A DNA stretch of 64,000 nt from Lunatimonas lonarensis (GTDB lineage: Bacteria; Bacteroidota; Bacteroidia; Cytophagales; Cyclobacteriaceae): contig NZ_AQHR01000021.1 in NCBI RefSeq assembly GCF_000390185.1, positions 35,062 to 99,061 of the forward strand, written 5' to 3'. The position numbers and the translations under genes are program-made. The notes beneath the pieces were generated by a model. That model made no database searches. It was given only the letters and a program-made list of their open reading frames with translations, and was not told the DNA's origin. The first letter of the stretch is position 1. Every line of letters starts with the position of its first letter. Of the stretch, positions 33,398 through 43,421 are shown one piece after another.

Positions 33398-35338
33398 ATG
33401 GTTCAGGTAGCAGCGAAAGTTTTGAGGTCAGTCAACATTGTCCCCCGTTTTGCCATTGTGTTTATCGACGCCTTTGTGCTATTGATGGCGGCAATGGCGG
33501 CGTTTTTCGTGCGGTCCAACTTCGAAAGTAACCAGTTGTTGGATATGCAGTTTCTGAGAGGATCCCTGTTTTATTGTTTTGTGGGCGTTGCTGTAATGTA
33601 TTTCACAAAGATATATAACGTAATCGTTCGTTTTTCGGGGATTAGAGACGGTATCCGGTTGTTCCAGACGCTGGCCATACAGTTTTTGTTGATAGCCATT
33701 GCCAACGTAGCGATTGATCACTATACTGGCCTTGGGTATATGGTTCCGGTATCTGTATTGGTTATCGCGACCATGATTTCCTTCATCACACTCTTCTCGT
33801 ATAAACTGGCCGTAAAGGATTTTTTGTATCGGCTTAAGGATAGTCAGCAAGAAAAGCCGGTTCGCAGGGTGTTGATTTTTGGGGCAGGGGATGCAGGTGT
33901 GCTTACCCACGAGGCCATTCGAAAGGACAACCTGTATAAATACATCAACTGCGGCTTTTTGGATGACGATCCCCGGAAGAAAGGAAAATATGTACAGAGC
34001 ATCAAGATCCTTGGCGGCATGGAGGTGTTGGATGAGGTGATCGAAAAATATCAGCCTGATGAATTGATTGTGGCTGCGCTTGATATCGGGTACGATCGGA
34101 AAAAGGAAATCATGGAGGAAGCCCTGGACAAGGGTCTCAAGGTATACACTATTCCTCCGGTAAATCAATGGGTCAGTGGGGAACTGGAAACCAACTCCAT
34201 CCGAAAGATCAATATCGAGGATCTTTTGGGCAGAAAGAGTATTAAGCTGAAAAATGAATTGGTCAGTGAGGAACTACGAGGAAAAGTAGTACTTGTGAGT
34301 GGAGCAGCCGGCTCAATAGGGAAAGAGTTGACCAAGCAGATTTCTAGGGCAGAGCCCAAGAAGTTGTTGATTCTCGATATGGCTGAATCCGCTCTGTATG
34401 ACGTTGAAAATATGTTGAAGCGTTGCGCTCCAGAGGTGGATGTAGAGGTGCTTTTGGCCGATGTCAGGCGACGTCCTATGGTGGAAGAGATTTTTGATCA
34501 GTTTAGGCCTGAATACGTTTTTCACGCGGCAGCATACAAGCATGTACCCATGATGGAAAAGTATCCTAAGGAAGCTTTTATGGCAAATGTTTGGGGCACC
34601 AAAAACATGGCCGATGCTGCGCTGAAATACAAGACAAGGAAGTTTGTGATGGTCTCAACGGATAAGGCGGTGAACCCCACCAATGTAATGGGGGCTTCGA
34701 AGCGTATGGCTGAGATGTATATCCAGTCACTTAACCAACGCCTGTGCCTTGAACAGCCTGGAGAGCACCCCCTGTACATTACCACGCGGTTTGGAAATGT
34801 GCTGGGATCTAATGGTTCGGTAATACCACTCTTTACCCAACAGATCGAAGAAGGAGGGCCTGTTACGGTTACCGATCCGGAAATGACGCGCTACTTCATG
34901 ACCATTCCGGAAGCATGCGAACTGGTGTTGGAAGCAGGTGTGATGGGCGATGGCGGAGAAATCTACGTTTTTGACATGGGCAAGCCGGTAAAGATTGTTG
35001 ATTTAGCCAAGAAGTTGATCCACCTTAGTGGTAAGAAGCTTGGGGTAGACATAGATATCAAATACGTTGGGTTAAGAGAAGGTGAAAAGATGTATGAGGA
35101 GCTGCTCAACAACGGAGAATCCACCCACAATTTTAAAAAGCATGAAAAGATTTTTATTGCCAATGTGCTGCCCGGCAACTTTGATGAAATAGACACTTGT
35201 ATTTCTCGGTGCAAAGAGTTGACAGAAGCGAATACTGATTGGAACCTTGTGCAGGAAATGAAACGAATGGTGCCTGAATACATCAGCGCCAGCTCTCGAT
35301 TTGAAGCACTTGATAAAAAGTTTGTAGATGAAAAGTAG
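33398..35338 (+). CDS. Membrane-bound nucleotide-sugar 4,6-dehydratase (PglF/CapD-like)
   Basis: 646 residues. Four N-terminal membrane helices (about 15-140) lead into a first Rossmann-type domain (GAGDAGVLTHEAIR) and then an extended SDR domain (GAAGSIGKELTKQI, ADVRRRPMVEEIF, VSTDKAVNPTNVMGASKR, TRFGNVLGSNGSV). PglF/CapD/WbpM proteins convert UDP-GlcNAc into a 4-keto-6-deoxy sugar for polysaccharide or glycoprotein synthesis. The motif STDKA in place of YxxxK is typical. No glycosyltransferase lies next to it, so its pathway is unclear. Confidence 0.92.
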   Translation: MVQVAAKVLRSVNIVPRFAIVFIDAFVLLMAAMAAFFVRSNFESNQLLDMQFLRGSLFYCFVGVAVMYFTKIYNVIVRFSGIRDGIRLFQTLAIQFLLIAIANVAIDHYTGLGYMVPVSVLVIATMISFITLFSYKLAVKDFLYRLKDSQQEKPVRRVLIFGAGDAGVLTHEAIRKDNLYKYINCGFLDDDPRKKGKYVQSIKILGGMEVLDEVIEKYQPDELIVAALDIGYDRKKEIMEEALDKGLKVYTIPPVNQWVSGELETNSIRKINIEDLLGRKSIKLKNELVSEELRGKVVLVSGAAGSIGKELTKQISRAEPKKLLILDMAESALYDVENMLKRCAPEVDVEVLLADVRRRPMVEEIFDQFRPEYVFHAAAYKHVPMMEKYPKEAFMANVWGTKNMADAALKYKTRKFVMVSTDKAVNPTNVMGASKRMAEMYIQSLNQRLCLEQPGEHPLYITTRFGNVLGSNGSVIPLFTQQIEEGGPVTVTDPEMTRYFMTIPEACELVLEAGVMGDGGEIYVFDMGKPVKIVDLAKKLIHLSGKKLGVDIDIKYVGLREGEKMYEELLNNGESTHNFKKHEKIFIANVLPGNFDEIDTCISRCKELTEANTDWNLVQEMKRMVPEYISASSRFEALDKKFVDEK

Positions 35339-35540
35339 GCCATTGCCGCTCTTACTGCATTGAATTAAGTACTTTTCGTTCCATAGATTTTTGCTTTAAT
35401 GGTATCCCTTTTGCCAGTAAGTCGATTCCAATCTTTTTGACGAAGGTAGTTTTGCCTGGATCGAGCAGCCCTTCAGGAAATTGTGATTTTACGATCAAAT
35501 CCGTATTTTGTCGTCTTATTACTATATCCAAGTTCCTGTT

Positions 35541-37682
35541 ATGCCTCATATTTTCAACCGTTTGAGCAGATTGTGTATTCTTGTTTTTTCTCTTCTCAAT
35601 TGGCAATGTGTCGAAAAAGGCAAAATCATTCACTATGTAGGCTCTGGCTCTTCCGATTTGGTGGTTTGGTTAGCCGGAGAGGACTTTCAGATGGTCTCCC
35701 ATGAGAATCCCATCACCGCTGCCGAAAGAGCAATCACTGGTGCAGTGCTTTTCGTGTTGGCGTCTGCCTATCCAGAAAGCCCAACTGTCGTCACTCCTGA
35801 GTTTTACGACCTAGTTCGTGAGAAAAAACTAAAACTGTACGTAGAGTATCCGGATTTTGTACCAGGGATCAAGTTGGAGGCTAAGCCTATGCAGACACGC
35901 CTTGAAAGGGGTGTTATCTCCTCGTCCTTTTTTCGACCGGCGTTGGATTCCCTTCGGATACTGGGGTTGAACGATTGCCACTTGATACCTTCTGACGCTA
36001 GTGACCCATTGATTGTTTTGGCCAAAGTCGCAGGTTTTGATCGAGCCTCCTATGGGCTTGGGGGCGTGCCAAATTATCCGTTATTGGCAAAGACAGAGTT
36101 TGGGTTTGTTTCGTTTACCAAATTATCCGATTTTGGGAAGGGGCGTTTTGGCCCCGAGGATCATATGAGGGCCTTGTTTTCCGGTTTGATGAAGGAGTTG
36201 ACCGGTAGGGACAGCTATCGATTTGTTACTTGGCCACGGTTTTTACAGCCTACCTTGAAAGAGACCGATGAAGTCTCCCTCGAAGCCAAACGTAAGAGTG
36301 TTAAGGAAGGGGTTGAGTGGTTTTACAGAGGAAGGTTTTTTATTCATTCAGATTGGAGGGAAAGGTGGCTTGATTATCAAAGCGACGGGTTGAATCCGGT
36401 GGGCCCTCCTGTGCCGCAATCAGCCCCCGTTGGTGATGGTACCCTTGGTCTACTGGAGGGGCACTCCTCTAATATATACTTCGACGGATCCCAGCAATAT
36501 AGGTATTGGATACGGGCAGATGTGCAAGGAGAAGCAGCTTTTGCTCTGGCGTCGGCTGCCAGTTTGGATGAATCAGACCGATACAAGGTTCATGCGGTAA
36601 ATTTAGTTGACTACCTGTTTCGGGAGAATCTGAGATCAGGGCCGAGAAGTCACCCCGATTCAGCCGCCTATGGGCTAATCGGCTGGTCTCATACACACCC
36701 TCATGTGTATTACGGAGATGACAATGCGCGGGCCATTCTAGGAATTTTGGGAGCTTCGGCTTATTTGAGTTTATCGAAATGGGATAAGGAGATGGTAGAG
36801 GCGATTTTGGCGAATTTCCGGACCACGGGCCGTTCTGGGTTTCGTTCAAACCGATTGGAAAACAAGGATCTACACCGAAACGGCTGGAGATATTACTGGG
36901 AGCGTGACCTTGTAAACCCCGCACCACATTTTGAATCATGGATGTGGGCCTTGTACCTCTGGCTTTACGATAAAACGGGGTTCAAGCCGCTGCTCGAAAC
37001 GTCCAAAATTGCGATAAGGACCACGATGGAGGGATACCCGGATGAATGGCGTTGGACGAATGGTATACAGCAAGAAAGGGCCCGCATGATCTTGCCTCTT
37101 GCTTGGCTGGTGCGTGTGGAGGATACCCCGGAGCACCGTGAATGGCTTGACCAGATTGTGGGTAAGTTGCTAGAGAATCAGGTGGCATCCGGTGCCATCA
37201 GGGAGGAACTGGGAGGAGAAGGAAAGGGAAGGTATGGTCGAACCAAATCAAACGAAGAGTATGGTCTTCACGAGGCACCTTTGATTTTCGAAAATGGTGA
37301 CCCTGTTGCCGATATGCTTTATACGAGCAACTTTGCGTTTTTCAGCCTTAATGAAGCCGCCCACGCCACTGGGAATCCGCGGTATTTTGAGGCAGTGGGC
37401 AAACTTTCCGATTTTCTCACCCGTATTCAGGTGAAGAGTGATCGTTTTCCAGATCTTGACGGCGCGTGGTTTCGTGCGTTTGATTATCAGCGTTGGGACT
37501 TTTGGGCGTCCAATGCCGATGTGGGCTGGGGTGCGTGGGGTACCCTGACGGGTTGGACGCAAAGTTGGATTGTTGCAACCCAAGTTATGGTAGTGCAGAA
37601 CCAAAGCTATTGGGAACTGACGTCGGAGTCTGGCGTTGCAGCTCCCTTCGATGACGTTTCGCAAACGATGTTCACGAAATAA
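35541..37682 (+). CDS. Unrecognised exported protein, probable alpha/alpha-barrel carbohydrate enzyme
   Basis: About 713 residues from ATG 35541 (MPHIFNRLSR), whose N-terminus is a signal-like segment with a possible lipidation Cys; ATG 35508 is also possible. Residues about 30-230 form an alpha/beta part (YVGSGSSDLVVWLAG.., VVTPEFYDLVREKKLKLYVEYPDF), and the rest is repetitive helix pairs (WSHTHPHVYYGDDNARAILGILGAS, HFESWMWALYLWLY, WGAWGTLTGWTQSW), as in six-hairpin glycosidases. I recognise no named family. It is followed after 10 bases by an FAD oxidoreductase. Confidence 0.6.
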   Translation: MPHIFNRLSRLCILVFSLLNWQCVEKGKIIHYVGSGSSDLVVWLAGEDFQMVSHENPITAAERAITGAVLFVLASAYPESPTVVTPEFYDLVREKKLKLYVEYPDFVPGIKLEAKPMQTRLERGVISSSFFRPALDSLRILGLNDCHLIPSDASDPLIVLAKVAGFDRASYGLGGVPNYPLLAKTEFGFVSFTKLSDFGKGRFGPEDHMRALFSGLMKELTGRDSYRFVTWPRFLQPTLKETDEVSLEAKRKSVKEGVEWFYRGRFFIHSDWRERWLDYQSDGLNPVGPPVPQSAPVGDGTLGLLEGHSSNIYFDGSQQYRYWIRADVQGEAAFALASAASLDESDRYKVHAVNLVDYLFRENLRSGPRSHPDSAAYGLIGWSHTHPHVYYGDDNARAILGILGASAYLSLSKWDKEMVEAILANFRTTGRSGFRSNRLENKDLHRNGWRYYWERDLVNPAPHFESWMWALYLWLYDKTGFKPLLETSKIAIRTTMEGYPDEWRWTNGIQQERARMILPLAWLVRVEDTPEHREWLDQIVGKLLENQVASGAIREELGGEGKGRYGRTKSNEEYGLHEAPLIFENGDPVADMLYTSNFAFFSLNEAAHATGNPRYFEAVGKLSDFLTRIQVKSDRFPDLDGAWFRAFDYQRWDFWASNADVGWGAWGTLTGWTQSWIVATQVMVVQNQSYWELTSESGVAAPFDDVSQTMFTK

Positions 37683-37692
37683 TTAAATATAG

Positions 37693-39417
37693 ATGAATAG
37701 AAGAAATTTTATCGGAAACCTTGCCCTTGGGGGGGGTATGTTGGGGTCTTCGTCCCTAGTTGCATTTGGCTCATCATCCTATTTGGTGCCACAGGTAGCC
37801 AAAAAGGTTCAGGTGGGTTCGGAAGCTCTGACGGCTGATTTGGTTATCGCCGGAGGGGGCTTGGGGGGATGTGCAGCCGCTTTTGCAGCATTAAGAAACG
37901 GACTGACGGTAATTTTGACGGAGGAAACCGATTGGGTAGGGGGGCAGATCACCCAACAGGGTGTGCCGCCAGACGAACACCAATGGATCGAAACACACGG
38001 TGCGCCTCAGCTTTATCGCGACTTTAGAAAACAGGTTCGGGAATATTATCGAAGGCTGTATCCGCTGACCAAGTTTGCCGGTATGAAAGAGTTTTTGAAT
38101 CCGGGAGATGGATCGGTGTCCAGGCTTTGTCATGAACCTAGGGTAGCATTGGCCGTGCTTCAGGATATGATGGCTCCCTACCTTAGCAGCAGGCAGCTCG
38201 TTTTGATGCTGGAACATAAGGCTACTGGGGCCCATATGAACGGAAAAAAGGTAAAAGCCCTTCAGGTCAGGAATTTGCGATCCGGCAAGGTATATTCGCT
38301 GGAAGCGCCCTATTTTGTAGATGCGACCGAACTGGGTGATTTATTGCCCATGACCAATACTGTGTACGTGACGGGATCTGAGTCCAAATCGCAGACAAGG
38401 GAATTGCACGCCGCTGATAAGGCAGATCCTACCAATAACCAGGCATTTACCGTTTGCTTTGCCATGGATTACGTTCCGGGTGAAAACCATGTAATTCAAA
38501 AACCCAGAGAATATGATTTTTGGAAGAACCACACCCCACCCTTAAATCCACCCTGGTCCGGAAAAATTCTTGATCTGAGTTATTCCAATCCAAGGGATTT
38601 AAGCCCGAAGGCCTTGGGCTTTCACCCCGAGGGCTTGCCCACTGGCGATAGTCTGAACCTTTGGCTCTACAGAAGGATCATCAATAAGACAAATTTCGTG
38701 GAAGGGCACTATCCGGGGGATATTACCATAGTCAACTGGCCCCAAAACGACTATATGCTTGGCAACATCGTGGATGTGGATGAGGCTACTTTTGATCACC
38801 ATGTAGAAAAAGGCAAACAGCTTAGCCTTTCGCTCCTATATTGGCTACAGACCGAAGCACCAAGGCCCGACGGGGGATTGGGTTGGCAGGGGCTGCGATT
38901 ACGAGGTGATGTGATGGGGACTGAAGATGGGTTGGCCAAATATCCCTATGTTCGCGAGGCCCGCCGGATCAACGCGCTGTTCACCGTGCTGGAGGAGCAT
39001 GTTGGCGCAGAAAACAGAAAGATGGTGATGAAGGGAGAGGGACCTGTTAAGGCACCGGATTTCTTCGATAGTGTTGGAGTAGGCTATTATCACATTGACC
39101 TGCACCCTAGTAGCGGAGGAGATAATTACATCGATTTTGGATCCCTGCCTTTTCAGATTCCCTTGGGTGCACTGATTCCCCAGGAAACCGAAAACCTCCT
39201 GCCCGCAAATAAAAATATAGGTACCACACATATCACCAATGGCTGTTACCGACTGCATCCGGTGGAGTGGAGTATAGGTGAGGCAGTGGGCATGTTGGGA
39301 GCGTTTTGTTTGGCAACAGGTGAACGGCCGCTAGCTGTGCGGGAAAACCGATCCAAGCTTGCCGATTTTCAGCAGTTTATCAGAACTCAGGGCATTGAAA
39401 CCCATTGGCCGGGATAG
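37693..39417 (+). CDS. FAD-dependent oxidoreductase with Tat-like signal
   Basis: 574 residues. The N-terminus (MNRRNFIGNLALGGG..) fits a twin-arginine signal, so it is probably exported folded with FAD. The Rossmann motif DLVIAGGGLGGCAAAFAALRNG is near residue 50, followed by EETDWVGGQITQQGVPPDE, typical of the FAD_oxidored family often found in carbohydrate loci. The substrate is unknown. It forms a pair with the gene before it (10-base gap). A terminator follows. Confidence 0.83.
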   Translation: MNRRNFIGNLALGGGMLGSSSLVAFGSSSYLVPQVAKKVQVGSEALTADLVIAGGGLGGCAAAFAALRNGLTVILTEETDWVGGQITQQGVPPDEHQWIETHGAPQLYRDFRKQVREYYRRLYPLTKFAGMKEFLNPGDGSVSRLCHEPRVALAVLQDMMAPYLSSRQLVLMLEHKATGAHMNGKKVKALQVRNLRSGKVYSLEAPYFVDATELGDLLPMTNTVYVTGSESKSQTRELHAADKADPTNNQAFTVCFAMDYVPGENHVIQKPREYDFWKNHTPPLNPPWSGKILDLSYSNPRDLSPKALGFHPEGLPTGDSLNLWLYRRIINKTNFVEGHYPGDITIVNWPQNDYMLGNIVDVDEATFDHHVEKGKQLSLSLLYWLQTEAPRPDGGLGWQGLRLRGDVMGTEDGLAKYPYVREARRINALFTVLEEHVGAENRKMVMKGEGPVKAPDFFDSVGVGYYHIDLHPSSGGDNYIDFGSLPFQIPLGALIPQETENLLPANKNIGTTHITNGCYRLHPVEWSIGEAVGMLGAFCLATGERPLAVRENRSKLADFQQFIRTQGIETHWPG

Positions 39418-39438
39418 CGGCATCGCCAGTAAAGCTAT

Positions 39439-39476
39439 AGCCCTTTGGAGTTTCGATACGCCAAAGGGCTTTTTTG
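39439..39476 (+). terminator. Terminator after the FAD oxidoreductase
   Basis: AGCCCTTTGG/CCAAAGGGCT with a 12-base loop, followed by a T run. Confidence 0.85.
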
Positions 39477-39701
39477 TTTTTCTAGCGTAATGTCATGGTT
39501 TCTTTAGGGTCAGTACCGGCTAGGCACGTGCTTTCAGTATTTTGTACAGTAGTCCCTAGGTGAGGGGCATATTTCATCGAATGCTGTGGGAGGGGGGGAT
39601 TTGGCATTCAATCTTTTTTTAAAAAAAAGTGGAGGTAAGTGTAGCAATCAACGTCCGATTTCCGTCTATGAGGTAGTCAATAACCCTTAATTTATCTATA
39701 G

Positions 39702-40952
39702 ATGAAGCGATTTGTTTATGTTATCACCGGACTACTGGGAGGCCTCCTTTTGGGCTGCACGGATGGCAGCGAGCCGGAATCACCTCTGATGCCAAATATC
39801 CGTACCCTTCAGGCCTATGAGCGGCAAATGGTGGATGCTAGTTCCCTATTTGCCTTGGACCTGTTCAGAGAATTGCAGGAGGATGATCTTTCCAACCAAT
39901 TTTTTAGCCCCTACAGCATTCATCAAGCACTAAGTATGGCGATGAATGGAAACCGGGATGAAATATTGAGGGAATACTTGGATGTGCTCCGTTTTGGCGA
40001 TATGAGTCTGGCGAATGCCAATAGGGCGGCAAAGGAGCTTACCGAGTTTCTGCTACAGGTCGATCCAAAAGTGAGGATGTCCATTGCAAACGCCATCTGG
40101 TTCAGGGAGGGGTTACGTCTGAATACTTCTTTTAGGGATCAGCTAGCAACCTACTATGCGGCAGAGATCGCCTCTCTTAATATGGGAAGTCCGCAGGCCA
40201 AAGATATTATCAATCAGTGGATAGAAAACAAAACCAACGGGATAATAAAGGGCATGTTGGATTATGTTCCGGCGGATGCGGTTATGTACTTGGTAAACGC
40301 CATTTATTTTAAAGGAGACTGGAAGTATCAGTTTCCTGCCAGAAATACGACGAAAGCCTCCTTCCAACTGAATCAAACTAGCCAAGTAGAGGTGGACATG
40401 ATGTCCTTGGATACAGGAGCAGAAATTCTCTTTTTTCAGGACGGTGATGTGACCTACCTGGAGATCCCTTACAGTACGGGGCAGTATTCGATGGGGGTGC
40501 TGGTTAGTGAGGATTTTTCGTTGGGAAATTTGGCATCCAACCTGACACTTGAACAACTAGAAAGTTTTAGGTCAAGTGCATTTCCGCGTGCTATCCAGCT
40601 CTCTTTTCCAAAATTCAAAATGCGGCAGAAACAAGAAGAGCTTGTAAATGCGCTGTCTGGAATGGGGCTGACGACGCCTTTCACCTCCCATCCAGACAAT
40701 TTTTCTGAGCTATTTGAAGGTCTTTCCGGAAACCTACAGCTTAGTCGAGTGATCCATGATGCATTTATAGAAGTGGATGAAAAGGGGACGGAGGCCGCTG
40801 CTGCAACAATCGCTGAGGTAGTGCTGACCTCCCTTCCGACAGGCCCCGTAACTTATCGAGTAGATAAGCCCTTTATGTTTTTTATTCAGGAAGCGCACAG
40901 TGGTGCCATTCTATTTATGGGCAAAATCGCTGACCCTTCCAAAGACAGCTAA
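39702..40952 (+). CDS. Serpin family lipoprotein
   Basis: 416 residues. A lipobox (GLLLGC) predicts a lipid-anchored envelope protein. The serpin fold is clear: NQFFSPYSIHQALSMAMNG, NAIYFKGDWKYQF, VDKPFMFFIQEAHSGAILFMGK. The reactive-centre hinge is GTEAAAAT, the small-residue form needed for loop insertion, so it should be inhibitory. By spacing from the hinge Gly (P15), the scissile bond falls near L-T-S, which suggests an elastase- or subtilisin-like target. It may protect the cell from its own or foreign serine proteases. Confidence 0.88.
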   Translation: MKRFVYVITGLLGGLLLGCTDGSEPESPLMPNIRTLQAYERQMVDASSLFALDLFRELQEDDLSNQFFSPYSIHQALSMAMNGNRDEILREYLDVLRFGDMSLANANRAAKELTEFLLQVDPKVRMSIANAIWFREGLRLNTSFRDQLATYYAAEIASLNMGSPQAKDIINQWIENKTNGIIKGMLDYVPADAVMYLVNAIYFKGDWKYQFPARNTTKASFQLNQTSQVEVDMMSLDTGAEILFFQDGDVTYLEIPYSTGQYSMGVLVSEDFSLGNLASNLTLEQLESFRSSAFPRAIQLSFPKFKMRQKQEELVNALSGMGLTTPFTSHPDNFSELFEGLSGNLQLSRVIHDAFIEVDEKGTEAAAATIAEVVLTSLPTGPVTYRVDKPFMFFIQEAHSGAILFMGKIADPSKDS

Positions 40953-40977
40953 CTGAGTTTAGTTTTTTGGGTGAATG

Positions 40978-41020
40978 GCCTGTTGTTTGTTGGGTTTACC
41001 TACAAACAATAGGCTTTTTT
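40978..41020 (+). terminator. Terminator after the serpin gene
   Basis: GCCTGTTGTTTGT pairs with ACAAACAATAGGC (one G-T) and is followed by six T. Confidence 0.82.
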
Positions 41021-41038
41021 ACGTAAAGCGATACTGCC

Positions 41039-41263
41039 ATGATACACTGTACCCGATCAGCGATTGCACTTGTGGTCATTTGTTTGACGATAGTAGGGAA
41101 TGTTTTTGCCCAGATGCAGCCAGATATTCCCCAACCTAGGGGGCCTGTTAATCTTCGTGAGACCTCCAATTTGGTGCTGTTCATTATTTTGCCTGCTTTG
41201 GTGCTTATCGGTTACTTTTTTTGGAGGAGGGCCATGAAAAGGCGTGAAAATAAGGGTGAGTAA
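41039..41263 (+). CDS. Small exported membrane protein
   Basis: 74 residues: an N-terminal signal peptide (ALVVICLTIVGNVFA, cleavage after AQ possible), a short Pro-rich external segment (QMQPDIPQPRGPVNLRETS), then a membrane helix (NLVLFIILPALVLIGYFFW) and a basic tail. Proteins like this are common in Bacteroidota and have no assigned role. It follows the serpin terminator, so it has its own transcript. Confidence 0.62.
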   Translation: MIHCTRSAIALVVICLTIVGNVFAQMQPDIPQPRGPVNLRETSNLVLFIILPALVLIGYFFWRRAMKRRENKGE

Positions 41264-42028
41264 AGTGGATTAGAATCGCTAGTACAGTGGAAACTAAGCA
41301 ATGCTTTCCCAAATTGGAAAGAGCTGGTGGATGCCTCAAAGACAGAGTGAGCTGCTGGTACGGCGGCAAGCTTCTCCGAGCTTTGGACGGTGCGTTCAGC
41401 TTGGATTCCCGTTTCCCCGGTAATAAAGATTTCAGGACTATCGCCCTCACTGTCCCCCCCCCTCTCCGGATACTGATTTCGTTTTCCATATTTACTGCCA
41501 GCGTCCTTTTGGTTATTGAAAGCAAAAACCGACAAGATTCCCTATAGTTTTCCCCTCAGCATTTTCCACATTGCCTACAATCGTCCCGTACGACTATCCA
41601 GAAGCTGTTTCACAGCGATCTGTAGAACCTGTATTCCTTCCGGAAAATAGCCAAGATACATACCCGAAACCATCCACTCTATGAATGGTTGGATACTAAG
41701 TCTTTTCCTGGATGCCTGGAAGACTGGCAGTATAAAAAGGACTGCCCTTCTAGGAGAGCCTCCTTTTTTTGATAAAAATACCAAGTTAACCCATGTCCTC
41801 TTTTTTAAAAAAATCGCCAAAGGCAGTTGGGTACTGACCAGTTGAATAAAAAGTTTTTAGAACCCGCCCCATAATTTGGTAATCCTTTATCAGGGAGATA
41901 TATTCACACAATTAACGTGGTTTGGATCTTGGTAGTCTACCTATAGTTCGAAACCGAAGTTTAGAGCCATCCTTATGCCGCCCCAGCGGTCTAGGTTGGT
42001 TTTTTGTGCTTATTATAACCCTTAGAAA
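41264..42028. other. 765-base stretch without a supported gene
   Basis: Frames on both strands here are short and lack family features, signal peptides or good starts; the longest (about 81 codons, minus strand, 41575-41820) looks random. A C9 tract lies at 41456-41464. It may be a decayed gene or a long regulatory region in front of the Gfo/Idh gene. I see no structured RNA. Confidence 0.4.
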
Positions 42029-43294
42029 ATGAATAAAAAAGCAAATGAATCCAGAAGGCGCTTTGTCAAAGGCTCACTTTTGGCGTTGGGAGGGATTTCG
42101 ATTGTTCCTCGACACGTGCTGGGTAGGGGCTACCTGGCACCCAGCGACCACCTTACGAAAGGCATCATAGGGGTTGGAGGAATGGGTAGAGGGCATTTTA
42201 ATTATGCGGGGACCAAAGTAGTTGCCATCTGTGATGTGGATACCCGGCATATCCAACGGTCTTTGGAAACGTTGGGCACGGGTGTCAAAACTTTTGAGGA
42301 TTACCGGGAACTTATTCGCCTACCGGAGGTCGACATCGTTCATATCGCAACTCCCCCTCATTGGCATGGTATCATGGCCATAGATGCGGCTCGACAAGGT
42401 AAGGATATATGGTGCGAGAAGCCAATGACCAGGACGATTGGAGAGGGAAAGCGGGTTGTGGAAGCGGTCACGACGCATGGAAATGTATTTAGGCTTAACA
42501 CCTGGTTTCGGTTCGATGCCAATTTTTACGGCATGAATACCGAAGTAAAGAATATTAAGAAGCTGGTGGATTCCGGGATGCTTGGATGGCCGCTTAAGGT
42601 GACGGTGGGAAGGCTTACCGGATTTGATTGGAAGTTTTACTGGGTAGGACGAACCAATCTTCAACCGGAAACACCGCCGAAAGAGTTAAATTATGATAAG
42701 TGGCTGGGACCGGCTCCCTATAAGCCCTACCATGCTCACCGTACTCACGGAACGTTCCGAGGGTACTGGGATTACGATGGCGGAGGGCTGGGTGATATGG
42801 GCCAGCATTACCTGGATCCAATCCAATATTTTTTAGGAAAAGACGAAACGAGCCCTGTAAAGGTGGAGATTGATGCCCCTCAGCAGCACCCGGATGCAGT
42901 GGGTACTTGGCGCAAGATCACCTATACCTATGAAGATGGATGCCAGATTATTCTCGACGGCGAGGGAACGATCGAATCTCCTTATATTTCTGGCCCCAAG
43001 GGAAATTTGTACCGGGGTTTTGAGTGCGATATCCCTGACTTTAAGCGAAAGCTTGCCCAGTTTCCGGATCCGGCCCCACAGGTGACGGATTTTTTGGAGG
43101 CTGTAAAGACCCGCAAAAAATTTGCGCTGAACGAAGAAAACGGACATCGCTCCTGTACGATGGTCAATATGGGATTGATAGCGTTGCGTTTGGGACGAAA
43201 TCTTCAGTTCAATCCGGTAAAGCAGGAGTTCATCAACGACCCTGCTGCCAACCGGCTGATTGATCAGCCCATGAGAGCACCTTACACTGTATAA
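42029..43294 (+). CDS. Gfo/Idh/MocA family oxidoreductase with Tat-like signal
   Basis: 421 residues. The signal SRRRFVKGSLLALGG is of twin-arginine type. The NAD(P)-binding motif GIIGVGGMGRGHF starts near residue 48, and the catalytic Lys lies in WCEKPMTRTIG. Members oxidise or reduce sugars, and exported ones with DUF1080 neighbours are thought to act as glycoside 3-dehydrogenases. The following HEAT-DUF1080 protein (127-base gap) fits the same pathway. Confidence 0.87.
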   Translation: MNKKANESRRRFVKGSLLALGGISIVPRHVLGRGYLAPSDHLTKGIIGVGGMGRGHFNYAGTKVVAICDVDTRHIQRSLETLGTGVKTFEDYRELIRLPEVDIVHIATPPHWHGIMAIDAARQGKDIWCEKPMTRTIGEGKRVVEAVTTHGNVFRLNTWFRFDANFYGMNTEVKNIKKLVDSGMLGWPLKVTVGRLTGFDWKFYWVGRTNLQPETPPKELNYDKWLGPAPYKPYHAHRTHGTFRGYWDYDGGGLGDMGQHYLDPIQYFLGKDETSPVKVEIDAPQQHPDAVGTWRKITYTYEDGCQIILDGEGTIESPYISGPKGNLYRGFECDIPDFKRKLAQFPDPAPQVTDFLEAVKTRKKFALNEENGHRSCTMVNMGLIALRLGRNLQFNPVKQEFINDPAANRLIDQPMRAPYTV

Positions 43295-43421
43295 GTTTTC
43301 ACCATTCATGCCAGTCAAGAGTAAAACATGGATATTGGAAGTCCCAATGGGAAAAGAACCTACGCAGTAGGGTTAATTACGCGGGGCATGCCAGGTATCC
43401 AATGAAAAATACATACAACAG

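Noticed and set aside
33479..34168. 229-codon frame opposite the PglF-like gene
   Set aside because: Antisense shadow of an unmistakable dehydratase gene.
35352..35633. 93-codon minus-strand frame between the PglF-like gene and the next gene
   Set aside because: It overlaps the signal peptide of the plus-strand gene, has no recognisable domain and no promoter box; too weak to list.
41270..41290. AGAATCGCTAGTA, similar to a conserved part of 16S rRNA
   Set aside because: Only about 13 bases match; the flanks do not, so it is chance and not an rRNA fragment.
41575..41820. 81-codon minus-strand frame in the gene-poor region
   Set aside because: No family pattern, no plausible start context, composition looks random.
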